30,239 nucleotides of DNA from Larix sibirica (lineage: Eukaryota; Streptophyta; Pinopsida; Pinales; Pinaceae): the NCBI GenBank assembly GCA_004151065.3, contig NWUY0300029033.1, positions 24,093 to 54,331 of the forward strand, given 5' to 3'. This document shows, piece after piece, positions 1 to 11,620 of this stretch. Position 1 is the stretch's first letter, and each line of letters begins with the position of its first letter. Under the pieces are notes generated by a model. That model was not told where the DNA came from. It was given only the letters and a program-made list of their open reading frames with translations, and made no database searches. Position numbers and translations under genes: made by a program.

Positions 1-445
1 GAAATATGAAGAATGAAAGTGCAAGGGTTCTAGTGAATTTTCAATGGAAACAGAGCTAAAGAAAAGAATATATGGCAAAAAACCAAAAATTTGTATTTTT
101 TTCCCTATGGAATTGATCCGCAATGGCTCTTATCCTTTTCTATGGTTGGTGGCATTTGTATTGGATCCTAAGCCACTTGGGATTCAGGATGGTGTGCACC
201 AAGGTTACAAAGAGTAATACCATGAATAACCCAAGGTAGTCTCATATGCCAAGGGCCCCCTAGGACTTGGATAATGCGAAGGGTTTCTTTGAAACCAAAA
301 TCAGTCAGTAAGCTAGGGAACCCACATAACATCTCGATATGAGGTTGCGAAGTGGAAAGCCAGGCCCAGATGCTTAGAAGTTGGTTGATTAATTTGGAGA
401 AATGTATGAAAATGCATACAATAGGATGAGATACGTGGCCCCTCT

Positions 446-706
446 ATGGCTTCCCAAATTTTGAGTTTGGAGGAAGGAATGCACATGTTGGCTAGTAATC
501 AAGGCATAAATGTTAAACATATCAATGACAAGTTGGATGCTCTTTCCAAGGAACTTACTGGGAAAAGGTTCAGTAAACCTCCTACTTCTTGTCCCTCGAC
601 CACTCACGTGGTGTATCGACGTTATCCGGATGTTGTTCTTTGTGACGCCAAGAAAGAAGCCCCTAGTTCTATCCCTTCCTATGTAATTGTTTCTGATGAT
701 GATTAG
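446..706 (+). CDS. Short unrecognised ORF, possibly an LTR-retrotransposon remnant
   Basis: This is an 86-codon reading frame with an ATG start that ends in an acidic Ser-Asp-Asp-Asp tail. I recognise no family. The reading frame is open for only a few codons upstream of the ATG, where a TAG lies at 422-424. The middle has a weakly amphipathic stretch (residues about 20-40) that could be helical, and there is no signal peptide or membrane segment. About 90 bases downstream, at 797-805, is a G-rich tract (gtgggggaa) like the polypurine tract just before a 3' LTR. The ORF could therefore be the degraded end of a retrotransposon internal region. That is inference only. It could equally be a chance ORF. 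Confidence 0.2.
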   Translation: MASQILSLEEGMHMLASNQGINVKHINDKLDALSKELTGKRFSKPPTSCPSTTHVVYRRYPDVVLCDAKKEAPSSIPSYVIVSDDD

Positions 707-2341
707 ACCTAGTTCGGTCTTTTTCTATTTTTATGGTCAGTTTGGGGACCGACTTGCAAACCTTTTTTTAATTTTGCTAGTCATAACCCTCAACCTGTGG
801 GGGAATTATTTGATAAACTGATATTTGGAATGTTCCTGCTTATTTTAGTTAGCTATGATTCTTAGACATCTACATTTTTGGTACAATTGTTCAACCTTTG
901 ACATTTGGACGCACACTACAATAGGTTGCTTTGGTTTTGACATGTACATTTCTTTTTGCTAGTTTAATATAAATTCAAACCTTACAAAAAAAATTATAAA
1001 TAAATAATAATAATAATAAAAAGATAAGTCTAAGGTTAAATTAAAATCTAATCTAAAGAAAAAGACAAATAAGAAAAACTATTTTAAGACACATGCTATG
1101 CATGGGAATTTTCACAATAATAGAATTTGATAATAAACTATTTAATGGATCTTAATAAAATGATAAACACATCTTTTGCTTGGATAAAATCTAGGTCTTG
1201 AGAAGTTCTTGGATCTTGGGCTTTAGAAGGAAGATGAATCAAAGCTATCATTTGTTTATTGATTGAGTACTTGAGAGTCCTCATTTTTATTCATTGAGGG
1301 TTCGGTTGGGAGGAGAGTCATCCATCACAAGCAGTTTCCTAATTGGTCGCGATTAATAGGAGAAAGTAGTTGGATCAAGTGTATCATCTTTACCTGTATT
1401 ATAAGTAGGTTTCCTTGTGAATCCTTCAAGTATGACTATCATACCATGTTGTCATTATATTTGATTTATACACTAAGTAGTTAGAATTGCTATTTCTTAA
1501 GGTTTTAATTTTAATTATTTGTTAGTGATGAGTTTAATCTATGTAAACTTTTATATCATGTGATGGCATTAATTCTTAGTGCTTAGTTATAAATGTGCAA
1601 TACTAAGGAATACAATTTATGTTGAATCTATAAAGTAGGGCTTTAGAATATCAAGATTTTTAATTTGTTGAACATAGCTTAATGCAATATGTTTTTGACA
1701 CCATGAAATTTCCATTGGTAACTTGGGTCTCTAAAACACCATTTTCGTTTTCGGTATTATTTTGCATAAAGATAACATAGTTTCCCAAAAAAATCATCTG
1801 AGGTTATCTATATTTAAAGGAATACTAAACTCCAAGTAATTGAAAGCCAACTCCTTAGTTATTTGAAGGAAAATGTGATGGAAATCATACATAAAAGCAT
1901 TGAACCAATATACCAACAGGTGAATTTTCATGATAGAAAAAAGATTTTTGGAACATCTAAATTCCAAAAAACAATAGGTCTAGCTTACTTTTAAAAATAT
2001 AATTTGTTACAAAATAACATGAATCCTTGTCTCCAAAATTCCACAAAAAATATCATGTGATAAATGAGCATATTTTCGATGTGCATGGACTCATTAGTAA
2101 CAATAGTTAGTTTCCAAGCTCACTAGTTATGCCTAACACTAGCTACTAGATATCACAAGCACTATAACACAACTATTCCACAAGATATCGTTCTCCCATT
2201 ACATCAAAGAATCACTATCAACATATGTTTGAAAACCATGATGGTTTTTAGAAATACGCATCATTGCACTGAGATCTATTGGTATGCAACCCTGCAACCA
2301 CATGCACTAATGTAAATATAAGTCTCATGCACTTCAAAATT
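707..2341. other. AT-rich intergenic stretch without recognisable gene
   Basis: I see no coding frame with family resemblance on either strand. The stretch holds an A-rich run and a short (TAA)n microsatellite near 998-1020, and otherwise AT-rich non-coding sequence with frequent stops in all frames. Confidence 0.5.
998..1020 (+). repeat. (TAA)n microsatellite in an A-rich run
   Basis: About five TAA units follow an A-rich run (cttacaaaaaaaattataaa). It could be the decayed tail of a plus-strand retroelement ending here, but nothing recognisable lies immediately upstream. Confidence 0.6.
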
Positions 2342-3490
2342 TTCAATTTCATTTCATAACTAGTCAACCCCTGCACTTCCAAAAGGAAATTATGTTTCAT
2401 CTAGCCAAGGATTTGGATTGATCTTAGCACACACATGTCTGTGTCTAGAATGTGATAAGATGTTTGCAATATAATTGCATTCATAACTAAAGACCAACTT
2501 TTGTGGAATGAAACAAAAAATATACATTTTACTTAGAGTGCAACAATCACATGATATTGAATCCATGGAAGAACCACTGAGAACATAGATATACAACTTC
2601 TACATAGAATGAAAAATATTTTCCATGGTTAACTGGCATATGTGGTATTCAAAGAAGAAGATCCACAAAGTCAAGATTTCATTGAAAATGTTATATTCTT
2701 CTCTAATCACCTGTCAGACAAGCCTTCTATGTTTTTGTTTTCTTTGTTTTTTTTCCCATTTTAGAATCTCTCCATAACTAGTCTACTAAAAAACAAAAAA
2801 TTGGTTCAAGAAACAAAAATTTGGTTAAAGCAAGCAAAGGTGTAAGTTCAAATACCATTCCAAATCTAATTCAATAAAAATTTTATATATTCCATTTTCA
2901 TCTTAGACTAAGTCAAACAACAGATCATTTCTAAAGGAAAATTTCAAGTTGCCTAAACATCCATGTAAGGATAAGCACTTTTGTGAATAGAAATATTGTA
3001 GGACCACTAGATTACCAATGCATTTCATAACTATAAGGAAAATGCTACGATAAAAAACTACTCACAAAAATTTATTTCATAACACAAGGGAAACAATGAA
3101 TTCTTAGGGAAAAAAAACAAGGGGAATAATGATTTCTTAGGAAAATAGCAAACAAACAAGTGAGATATAGCTCAAGAGTGAAACCTTCAGTGAAGACACA
3201 TTGTCACGAGAATAAACAATTTTAGAACCAAAAACATGATGGGATTTACAAATCCTAAATGCATATCCGAACTAAAGGACAAGCAACACTCACCAAAACA
3301 ATTCACTACCAATGATTTAAAACTAAAATCATATTTGAATTACATTTACATTTACATTGGCATATCTATATTTGGCCACTGCATTTTTATCCTAAATCCT
3401 ACATAAACATTGGAACTAATCTCATAAAATATACTATATCAAATTTAGTCATTGTAAACTACCTAACACTACTTCCTATCCACCTAACAA
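2342..3490. repeat. Tandem repeat of about 1.2 kb, copy 1
   Basis: This copy aligns collinearly with the next one at 3545-4670. Shared landmarks in order: ttcaatttcatttca at 2342 and 3545; a block with ccatggaagaacc near 2563 matching gccatgaaagaacc near 3801; ttccatggttaact near 2621 matching ttccatggtcaact near 3860; a T-rich block then a segment containing attttagaa near 2760 and 4000; tattccattttcat near 2888 and 4107; and tatatcaaat at 3435 matching tataccaaat at 4621. The offset runs from about 1,186 to 1,240 bases. No coding potential is seen on either strand. Confidence 0.75.
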
Positions 3491-3544
3491 ACCGCATATT
3501 CTAGCTCAAGCAATGCATTAATACAACCTAGCAAAATCAAAGAG

Positions 3545-4670
3545 TTCAATTTCATTTCAAAACTAGCTAACAACTTCCCTTCCAAAAGCAGAGGTTTCAC
3601 CTAGGTAGAAATTGATATAATCATACATGCTTTTGCAACTACTATTTTTCTACATTTTCCATGATCTCATTGCATTATAGAACTAGATACTAAATCCCAT
3701 GGATATAAAGAAACAAGTAACTAGTAGATCTTTGAATAAGAGCATTACTAATATGCGTGTACATTGCACTAAACATACTGCAATAGAACATAATATTTAA
3801 GCCATGAAAGAACCGTTAGGAACATATATATACAAAAACTATGTACAAAGTTGAATATCTTCCATGGTCAACTAATAGGTGCAATATTGAAAGTAAAAGA
3901 TCCATGTAGTCAAGATTTTATAATAAAGGGAATTGCAAGTCACACAAGTTTTTTAAGTCCTCTTTTATTTGTTTTATTTTGTTGTCTTGTTTTCCTATTT
4001 TAGAAACTCTCCAAAACAAGTATGTTGAAACAAAAAATTTTGGTTTAAGCTAGAAGAGTTGGAATTCTAACCATAATTGTAAGCCTGTATCTAGAAATAT
4101 TTTCTATATTCCATTTTCATTGCAAAATAAGTCAAACACCATTGTTTCAAAAAGAGAATTTTCAAGTTTTCCAAATATCCATGCATACTCACTTTTTGTA
4201 AATACAGATCTAGTGAGCCCATTAGAATCACATATACATTTCATAACTAGAGGAAAAATTCCATTATAAAAGTTCACCTCATAGATATACATATTATAAA
4301 AGATGGACAACAATGAATTCATAAAAACACAATGGAATAGAGAAATGAACTATAGGTCAAGAGAAAAAGCTTTACTCAAATACACAATGTCATAAGCATA
4401 AAAAAAAATTTAGAACTCAAAATTTGGTGGCCTTATAGATTCTAATTTCATGTCAAAATTAAAGCAAAAATGACACTATTAACCAAAATAATCCATCTAT
4501 AATAATCTCAAATTAAATGCATATTCTAAAGTACATTACACTCAAAAATATATATGTATAAACACTTCATTATTCTCTTTAAGCCAACATAAACATCAAA
4601 ACTAAACTCACAAAATAAACTATACCAAATTTAATAATCACATATTACTTAACATTGTTAGCTAACCACN
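3545..4670. repeat. Tandem repeat of about 1.2 kb, copy 2
   Basis: This is the diverged second copy of the unit starting at 2342. Substitutions and small indels are spread along its length, so the duplication is old. Homology to copy 1 stops at the ambiguous base N at 4670, exactly where a Ty1/copia fragment begins. I see no gene inside. Confidence 0.75.
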
Positions 4671-5215
4671 TAGTGTTTCACATCTCAGAGTCTTTGGATG
4701 TGTGGCATTTGCACACATACCTGATGAATTAAGAAGAAAGTTGGACAAAAAGAGTGAGAAATGCCTTCACTGGTTACAGTGAACATCATAAAGCTTACAA
4801 GCTATATAAGCATGTCACCAAAAAGGTTGTGGTGAGCAGAGATGTCAAGTTTCTTGAAGATAAATGCAAGAGTGATCCTCAAAATGCTTCAACAGATATT
4901 CAGTAGAAAGAAATTCCAGTACCACTATATCTACCACTCAAATTGCCCAGTCTGGAGGTACAACACCAACAACAAGAAGCAATACAAGCAGACAATCCAC
5001 CATAGAGAACCAGAAGTTTGAGAGAGTTGTATGAGCATACTCCTGTTATTGATGAGCAATTACAATATGATCTATTTTCCTATCAGCCCACATGTTTTGA
5101 TGAAGCAGTAAAGGATGCACAGTGGGTACAAACAATGAATGAAGAAATTGATTCTATAGAAAGGAATAAGACTTGTGATATAGTTGATCTTCCACCGGAC
5201 AANGCATCATATTAA
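4671..5215 (+). pseudogene. Ty1/copia polyprotein fragment (end of integrase to start of RT)
   Basis: Read across breaks, the plus strand encodes a typical copia integrase C-terminal region. It begins with SHLRVFGCVAFAHIPDELRR and continues through FTGYSEHHKAYKLY and KKVVVSRDVKFLED. A linker follows, then the start of the reverse transcriptase (EAVKDAQWVQTMNEEIDSIE, then DIVDLPPD). The fragment is dead. There is a one-base frameshift near 4764 and in-frame TAG stops at 4904-4906 and 5003-5005. Gag, protease, most of the integrase, the rest of RT, RNase H and both LTRs are absent. An N lies at each edge (4670 and 5203), and the sequence on either side is unrelated. It is either a small relic or a piece placed here by assembly. 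Confidence 0.8.
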
Positions 5216-5284
5216 AAACCTCTCCGTGAGCAATAGAGCCAAGCCCCAACTCTGCGTTGGGTAGGTAAGTAGAATGTTGTTGTT
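5213..5284 (+). repeat. Short hairpin-bearing repeat with TTG tail (SINE-like, unclassified)
   Basis: Immediately after the copia fragment, base composition jumps to GC-rich. There is a perfect 6-bp stem (cccaac, loop tctgc, gttggg), then gtaggtaagtagaatg and a short ttgttgtt run. A compact GC-rich 3' part with a stem and a simple TTG tail is the look of a SINE 3' end. No tRNA-type A and B boxes are visible and no target duplication was found, so the class is open. Confidence 0.35.
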
Positions 5285-5440
5285 AAATGGTATATATTGT
5301 TGCATTAAAAAAAGTTAACTCCGTCTTTATTTATTTATGTTCTTTTGTATTTAGCATTATAATTCCATAATAATAATGAATGGTTGGAAAGTATGTTAAG
5401 GAGTGATCATAGCTATTAATTACGATTGAAGTAATTTCAA
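5285..5440. other. AT-rich spacer before LINE A
   Basis: There is no gene here. It is the flank into which the 3' end of LINE A inserted. A small inverted repeat (ttgaa, gtaat, ttcaa) abuts the element's A-run. Confidence 0.4.
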
Positions 5441-5460
5441 TTTTTTTTAAATGAAAAAAA
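5441..5460 (-). other. LINE A 3'-terminal T-run/A-run foldback
   Basis: On the minus strand seven T are followed by CATTT and then eight A, which form the tail. LINE C ends in the same way, with a different loop. See the 3'-end finding for a possible role. Confidence 0.6.
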
Positions 5461-5690
5461 TAAAATGTAACTTGTTATTCATGGAATTAAAGTTATATCA
5501 AAACATACATATTTGACATAAAGTGAGTGTGTCATCATGTCAGAATAACTATATCATACCGTCCAATAAAATCCCCCACTTTACTAATAGGTCTGCATAA
5601 GATCATACATAAATTTTAAAGACTAAAACTCATCAAAAGAGAAACCTACATTTAAAACTGAGAGTTCAAAAGACCAAGACTTGAAAACGA

Positions 5691-8600
5691 CTAGAATACA
5701 TAAAGAGATCTAGAATCAATGAGGCATTCCTCATAAAATTCTTCAAAAAACATCTGGTCATCCGTACTCCCAATTTTACGCTTAGAGAGTCTGTCAGCTT
5801 CTTGATTAAAAATACGATAAACATGACTGAATGAAATGCTAGCAAATTGTTTGGCCAATTCCAAAACCCTGTTTATCCATTGCTCCAACCATATATTCTA
5901 GATTGAAGAGAGACCATTCATCCAATCTACAATAACTTTTGAATCCCCCATAATCTGCAATTCCAATATACCCCTCTTCCTAGCAAACCAAAGCAATCCC
6001 CATAGTGCAATTAATTCAGCTTGTGTATTTGTTCCACAATCTAATAGAATGCTTCTCTTTGATTTTCAGGACCATGCTCGCTCAATAATATCCACTAATT
6101 CATGCACCATCAAAGAAGACATTGGATATATTCTCATTTATTATAGGCCTCACACAAATTTTTGTTTCCTTTACTTTGACTATCGCACTGAAATCTTGTA
6201 TGGACACCAAAATCTTAGTACAAATAGAGAAAATTGAAGGAGTTTGATACAAAAAGATACACCTATTCCGATATTTCCAGATTTCCCATATAGAAAATAT
6301 AGGAAGCTCCATATATTTGTTTTTCTTTTTGAACCAATTTAAAAGCCTTTCCTCCATGTTGTTGATCCACCAATCATTCTGAAACATGAGAATGTGACTT
6401 AATTCTATCCTTACAAAATTGAAAAAAGAGCATTGACCAAATAAATGAGACACACTTTCAACATCCTTTCTACAGAGAATACATATTCTAGGACCATGGA
6501 AGCTCCTTCTCTGTAAATTGCCCCAAGATAAAATTTTGTTATTTAAGGCCAACCATAAAAAAGCACTTGACTTTCAATGGAATTCTCCAATGCCAAATAT
6601 ATTTAGTCCGCCAATTTGTAGAATAACCTTGTTCAATTTCCATAGCAACACTGTAAGCCATTTTAGTAGTCACCTCACCTCCTTTTTTATTCTTGTCCCA
6701 AATTATACTATCCTCCCGATTATGAAGAGTAATGCTAGCCCACAAAAGAGTAAGAATGTAGTTGTCCCACTCCTCGGAAACAGAAGAAGATAAGTCCAGT
6801 TCTCTAGTGGATAGCCAGTAATTGACATCAGAATATGAACTATTTTTTAACTGAGATAGAACTAAAATGTTCTTCTTCTTGAGTTTAGCACTCAGGTTTG
6901 AAGAAAAAGAACAATCAACTGAAACACCAATAATAGGGTCTATACCAACGTAGACTTAATGTCCACAACCAAACTTCCAACTGAAGAACTTATTTAACAT
7001 ATGATACACTTTCATAAAACTACGCCATATCAAAGAGGCATTCTGGTAGATTTTCTTTTGATCACGGATCCATTGAGTAGCAGAGAGTGTTTTAAATTTT
7101 TTGCTCTAATCATTTCTTTCCATAATCCCTTCGTAAACAGACATCGCCATAAACTCTTGGCACATAAGGATCTATTGAAACAATCCAAATATTTTATGCC
7201 CCAGAGACTAGAAATGTTGGGTCTAGCTATGCTTTCTCAAGATGCAAGATGGAATTTAAAAATATCCATCCGTCCAGCCCATAAAAACTGAAATATTCTA
7301 CTTCTGATTTGAGAAATAACTGATGCAAGAATAATAATCATTGAAAACCAATATACTGGAATGCTTTGAAGAAAAACACTTACCAGAACCAACCTTCCAC
7401 CCATAGATAGCCATCTAGAAGACCAAGAATTTATACGCCTTTCCACTTTTTTGATTAACCACTTCTAGTCCTCACTGGTGTATCTATTTGGTTTAAGGGG
7501 AAAACCCAAATAAATTAGTCCTTCATCAATCATGTCCATTTTGTAAGGAAAACGAGAGGCTATTTGGTTTTGAGTGTCTTCTCCATCACAGAAGTAAAGA
7601 AAGTTGGACTTCTTTTGGCTAATTTCCATCCTCAAGTCCAAGCAAAACAAAGATAATATTTCCATTCACACAACGTTCCATGACCAAATATGAGAATGTC
7701 ATCCACAAACAACAAGTGAGAAATGCACATAGATGCAAAGATTTTGATTCCTTTTATTTTATTTAGCTTCTTTGCATCATCTATAATTCAATTCAGACCT
7801 TCTATCATGAGCAAAAATAAATATGGTGACAATAGAAAACCCTGTCTGATACCATGACTACTACTAAAAATGTTTGGCAGAGATCCATTCACCCAAATAG
7901 AAAAATTTGCAGAAGAAATACAAGCCTTTATCCAACTAGTGACCTCCAAAGAAAGTCCAATTTGAATTAGGATGAAACAAAGAAATGTCCAATCTACCCG
8001 GTCATAAGCTTTAACCAAATCCAACTTCAATATAAAAGATTGAATCTTCTTCATTTTAGCAGTGTGAATACCTTCTTGTACAATTCCAATAGCATCCAAA
8101 ATCTTCATGTTGAGAAGAAAACCAAATTGTTCCTCTGATATGCACTTGCCAAGAACCAGGCGCATTCTATTTGCAATAATTTTTGTGATTATTTTGTAAA
8201 TGAGGTTACATAATGATATTGACCTATAATCATTAAAGTTTTTAGGCTTATCTTGTTTAGGAACAAGCACAATATAAGTATAATTCAAACATCTTGGAAC
8301 CTAGCTCATCCTTCTAGATCCATTTACCATCTAAGTGAGGTCTTTTCCAATAAGGTCAAAGAAATGGATGAAAAACTCCACTGGCCAACCGTAAGGCCTA
8401 GGGATTTTTGCCTTTGCGAATTGAAGTAATATGCCTTTGACTTCATCAATTGTAACTTCTGGACCAATATGCTTACCATCATCCTCACTAAAGAATCTAG
8501 GATACTTACTCAAAACTTTTAGTTGCTTCTCCATCTGAGTGGAATTATCCCTGCTATATATAGACCTGGAAAAAATGACTGCTTCCTCTTTCACGGAGCT

Positions 8601-9797
8601 GTGATTTTTTATGATATCGCCATTCATTGTCTAAGCTCCCAGATATAATTAATAATCCTTCTTTGATTAGCATAATTATGAAAATACCCAGCGTTACTTT
8701 CACCAACTTCAAGCCATACAGCTCAACTTTTAAGTCGCCAAGTTTCTTCTTCAAGATTTAATATTTCTTGTCTACGAGATTGAAACTGTATGATTCTTTC
8801 CTTCCTCTCAGCAGAGAAAAAACCATCATCCACAAATCCATCAATATTATTTACTTCGTTTTCAATCCATATCAGCTCCTTTTCGATTTCCTACTTCTTT
8901 TCCTTTTCCCATTTAACTACCTCATTCTTTAAGAGAGAGAGAATTTCTTGACTATAGTCATCATTGGAGGGATATGAACATATGATTCATAAGAATGCTA
9001 TTTATCTTCCACCATTTTATAGAAAGACCAATCTTTCAACCAACAATGGTTGAATTTAAATGGATAATGTATATAAGCTTTTCTCACAATCCAATTGGAG
9101 GACAACAACTTTATGATTAGAAATCCCCATAGCAACAGACCATGATCTATATCATCCCAACTTGTAGCATAATTGATCAACCATCAAAAAATGATCCAGC
9201 CTCTTTGCAATACTAGACAAACCCACTCTACCATTAGACCAAGTAGGTACTAAAACATTCAGGGCCATGTCAATAATTCCATCATTCTCAAATAATGAAG
9301 TGAAATAACCCGCAAGAGGATCATTGGAAGCCCGAGCACCCCATACTTCATTTGAATATAATGTAAGAATAAGATCCCCAACCAAAATTAAGCCTTGATC
9401 CTGGAGTAACCTTGATTGATCGATTTTTTTCCCAAAAATATAGTCTTTGGCTATATAGCCCATAAATATTTAATAGTATGATATTAGAATCCAAACCCCT
9501 TATCTTACCCTCCACTAAAATATCTGCAATAGTAGAAAACGATTTAAATTTAACATATTCTAGATCCCAAGGAAAAAGTGTCCCACCCGACATACCTTTT
9601 GCATCTAATGCAAAACACTTCCATGAAGATCTAATTTTCAAAAAAAAATCACAAGCAGAGGATGCCAAAGTCATAGTTTCTTGCAAACATACAATAGACA
9701 TATTCACAACATGATTCACAATCTCCATTAATCTCTTAAGAGTAATTCTTTTGGGCGTATTGCCTGTCCCTCTAATAATTAAGGATATTATGTTCAT
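5691..9797 (-). pseudogene. LINE A ORF2: endonuclease, RT, zinc finger, RNase H (broken)
   Basis: About 1,369 codons. The start is the ATG at 9797-9795, which overlaps the ORF1 stop. Endonuclease, about 9797-8990: NIISLIIRGTGN, the catalytic Glu in CLQET (near 9679), VGDLILTL, KRLDHFL, and an IDH triplet standing for SDH. Reverse transcriptase, about 8450-7240: VPKQDKPKNF, ISLCNLIYKIITK, ISEEQFGF, the first Asp in LKLDLVKAYDRVDW (near 8000), GIRQGFLLSP, FVDD (near 7700), YLGFPLKP, LSMGGRLVLV. Zinc finger, about 6560-6380: CILC, then SHLFGQC. RNase H, about 6115-5700: VFFDGA, TQAELIALWG, QIMGDSKVI, NQEADRLSK. The endonuclease Asn positions in NLRG and GDLN are both Ile here, and PGPDGW in the RT region reads PRPYGW. 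At least six frame breaks are present. It is clearly an inactive copy. Confidence 0.85.
9794..9797 (-). promoter_or_regulatory. ORF1/ORF2 junction of LINE A: ATGA start-stop overlap
   Basis: On the minus strand ATG (9797-9795) starts ORF2 and TGA (9796-9794) ends ORF1. The plus-strand bases are tcat. The identical arrangement in LINE C points to translation of ORF2 by termination-reinitiation. Confidence 0.7.
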
Positions 9798-11620
9798 TTG
9801 GTAACCTCCTTATGGGCTGCCTTGTCTCTAAGATCCCTAGATCCATTTGATAATTGTTGAACAGATTTCAGTTGTAATCCTTTCTGAAAAAGAGATGTAA
9901 CCCTAGGATTGAAGTTACGGGGAGAATCCTTGTCAGACGCACACATATTTTTTCCCTTCCCCCCCCCTCTTAGGCTTTCTAGTAGTAACATTCATTGATC
10001 GAATGGAAGAAATAGGTAGGGTATTTGAGGAATCATCTAGAGTAGCAAAATAATTAGGGATAGGGTTTAATCCCCGAGATTACAAAAAATGTGACGAATT
10101 CCTAGGAGTTTCGGGATCACGAGAATCTTCAATTGGAGGAGAAAGTTGAATACGAAGAGGGGAAGCCCTATAATTGTTTAAAGGAGGGAACTCTAAAGGG
10201 TGGAACATAGAATTAGTTTCATTCACAAGAGAAACGATTTCTTGTTGATTAGCTTGAATTCTATGACTCTTCTCCCATTCAGACTGATCTACCACCCCTA
10301 GTTGGGTCTCATGTGAAATATATTCCCCCCTTAATTGATTCCCAATTTGAATATCCACCCTTATCTGATTACCAAAATCTTCAAAATGAACATTTTTAGG
10401 CATCAATTCCTTCCCAAAAAGTAACTCTAAGTCCTTCATGCATGATTCACTCATAGGATTCAAAGGGCAAGAACTATCCCAAAAATTCCCTTCCCTATTA
10501 TCATCGAAATTCCCAAATTCAGATGCTAAATAGTTGGAAATATCATCAATAGATAGAAATTTTAAGAGGAATGGAAGGGAATTACAGAACTTACCCAAAA
10601 AATTGGTCGTTGAAGAAGTATCAAGAAGGATAGGAAATTTGAGTCCTTCAATTTCATTACCCGCTTCATAAAGAGAGAATGAATGAGTTTTATTAGAATG
10701 AGAATCATTAGTCAAGATTGGACAATTGACTTTAACATTACCTATTTGTTGGCACCTATGTCATTTGAATGTGACTTTCTAGTAATCAATTTTTTGAATA
10801 AACGACCCACCATCCTAGATAACCTCCAATTCTTTAGATAAACCATCAGTAGTCTCAATCTCCACCAACATCCTTGGAATTTTTCTTTCAGGATCCAGAA
10901 CTTGATCCTCCTCCATCATAATGAAACAACCAATGGAGTTGGCCACTGCCATAAAATCTTCAAGGCTCCAACATGAAGCAGAAATCCCAGTAACAAAACC
11001 CATAAATGACGCCTTTGCAACTTCTCTTTCTAGGGATCAAATCCTAAATTCCAACGAGAAAACACCAGAGACCCCTCTTCAATCACCCAAAATCTATCTT
11101 TGATCTTCTTGCTATCATCCTTAGAGAGAAAAAGAAAGAAAATAAAACCAGTAATCAACATTATAACCCTAGGGATATGATTGATAAGGGGCTTCCATTT
11201 CATTTGGATCCAATCCAAAATTTCAAACCTAGAAAGTTCGATAAATTCGAACTTCCCCATCAGAGTTCTATTTAATAGTGACTTCACCATATCAAAACTA
11301 ATATCTTTACCTAAAACGCATAACGAGTTCCCCTTCTTGGCCCTTTCACTCTTGATTTTCTGACAATTTACAAATTTGACAGGAGAGGGATTTTTATAAT
11401 GAGATCGAAGATTCCCAAGTTTAAGCAACTCCTCTGCATTCGAATCTAGGGGGGGTTGATTTAGTGTCTGCCACTTATCATTTTGAAACCCTAAACTATT
11501 TGCATCAACAAAATATTGTTTTTCCCTAACTACAAGGTTTGTGTACCTCACCATATCAAAGTTAATAGATAGTTTAGGGTTTGTTTTCACCCAAAACTCT
11601 GAAACAACTTTTTGGGAGAA
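9794..11620 (-). pseudogene. LINE A ORF1: DUF4283-like protein with broken zinc knuckle
   Basis: Probably the RNA-binding partner protein of the retrotransposon. A basic N-terminal part contains the pair CVLGKDISFDMV and MGKFEFIELSRFEILDW. Next is a DUF4283-like core ending GSLVFSRWNLGFDP (about 11250-11030), then a second half with CWSLEDFMAVANSIG and KIPRMLVEIETTDGL (about 11003-10815). The CCHC knuckle near 10760-10720 is destroyed: the first Cys codon reads TGA and the His is Asn (then HRCQQIGNVKVNC). A long polar C-terminus (10715-10080) leads to a basic segment containing ISSIRSMNVTTRKPK, which LINE C shares as ISSIRLQNVTTRKK. Breaks include a TAG at 11032-11030, a frame shift near 10970, a TAA at 10082-10080, and a shift inside a run of nine G near 9960. 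The start is uncertain because homology to LINE C continues upstream of the first ATG candidates. Confidence 0.7.

Noticed and set aside
5213-5284. Assignment to the Au SINE family
   Set aside because: The sequence does not contain the tRNA-like promoter or the body motifs I associate with Au. Only the overall layout is similar.
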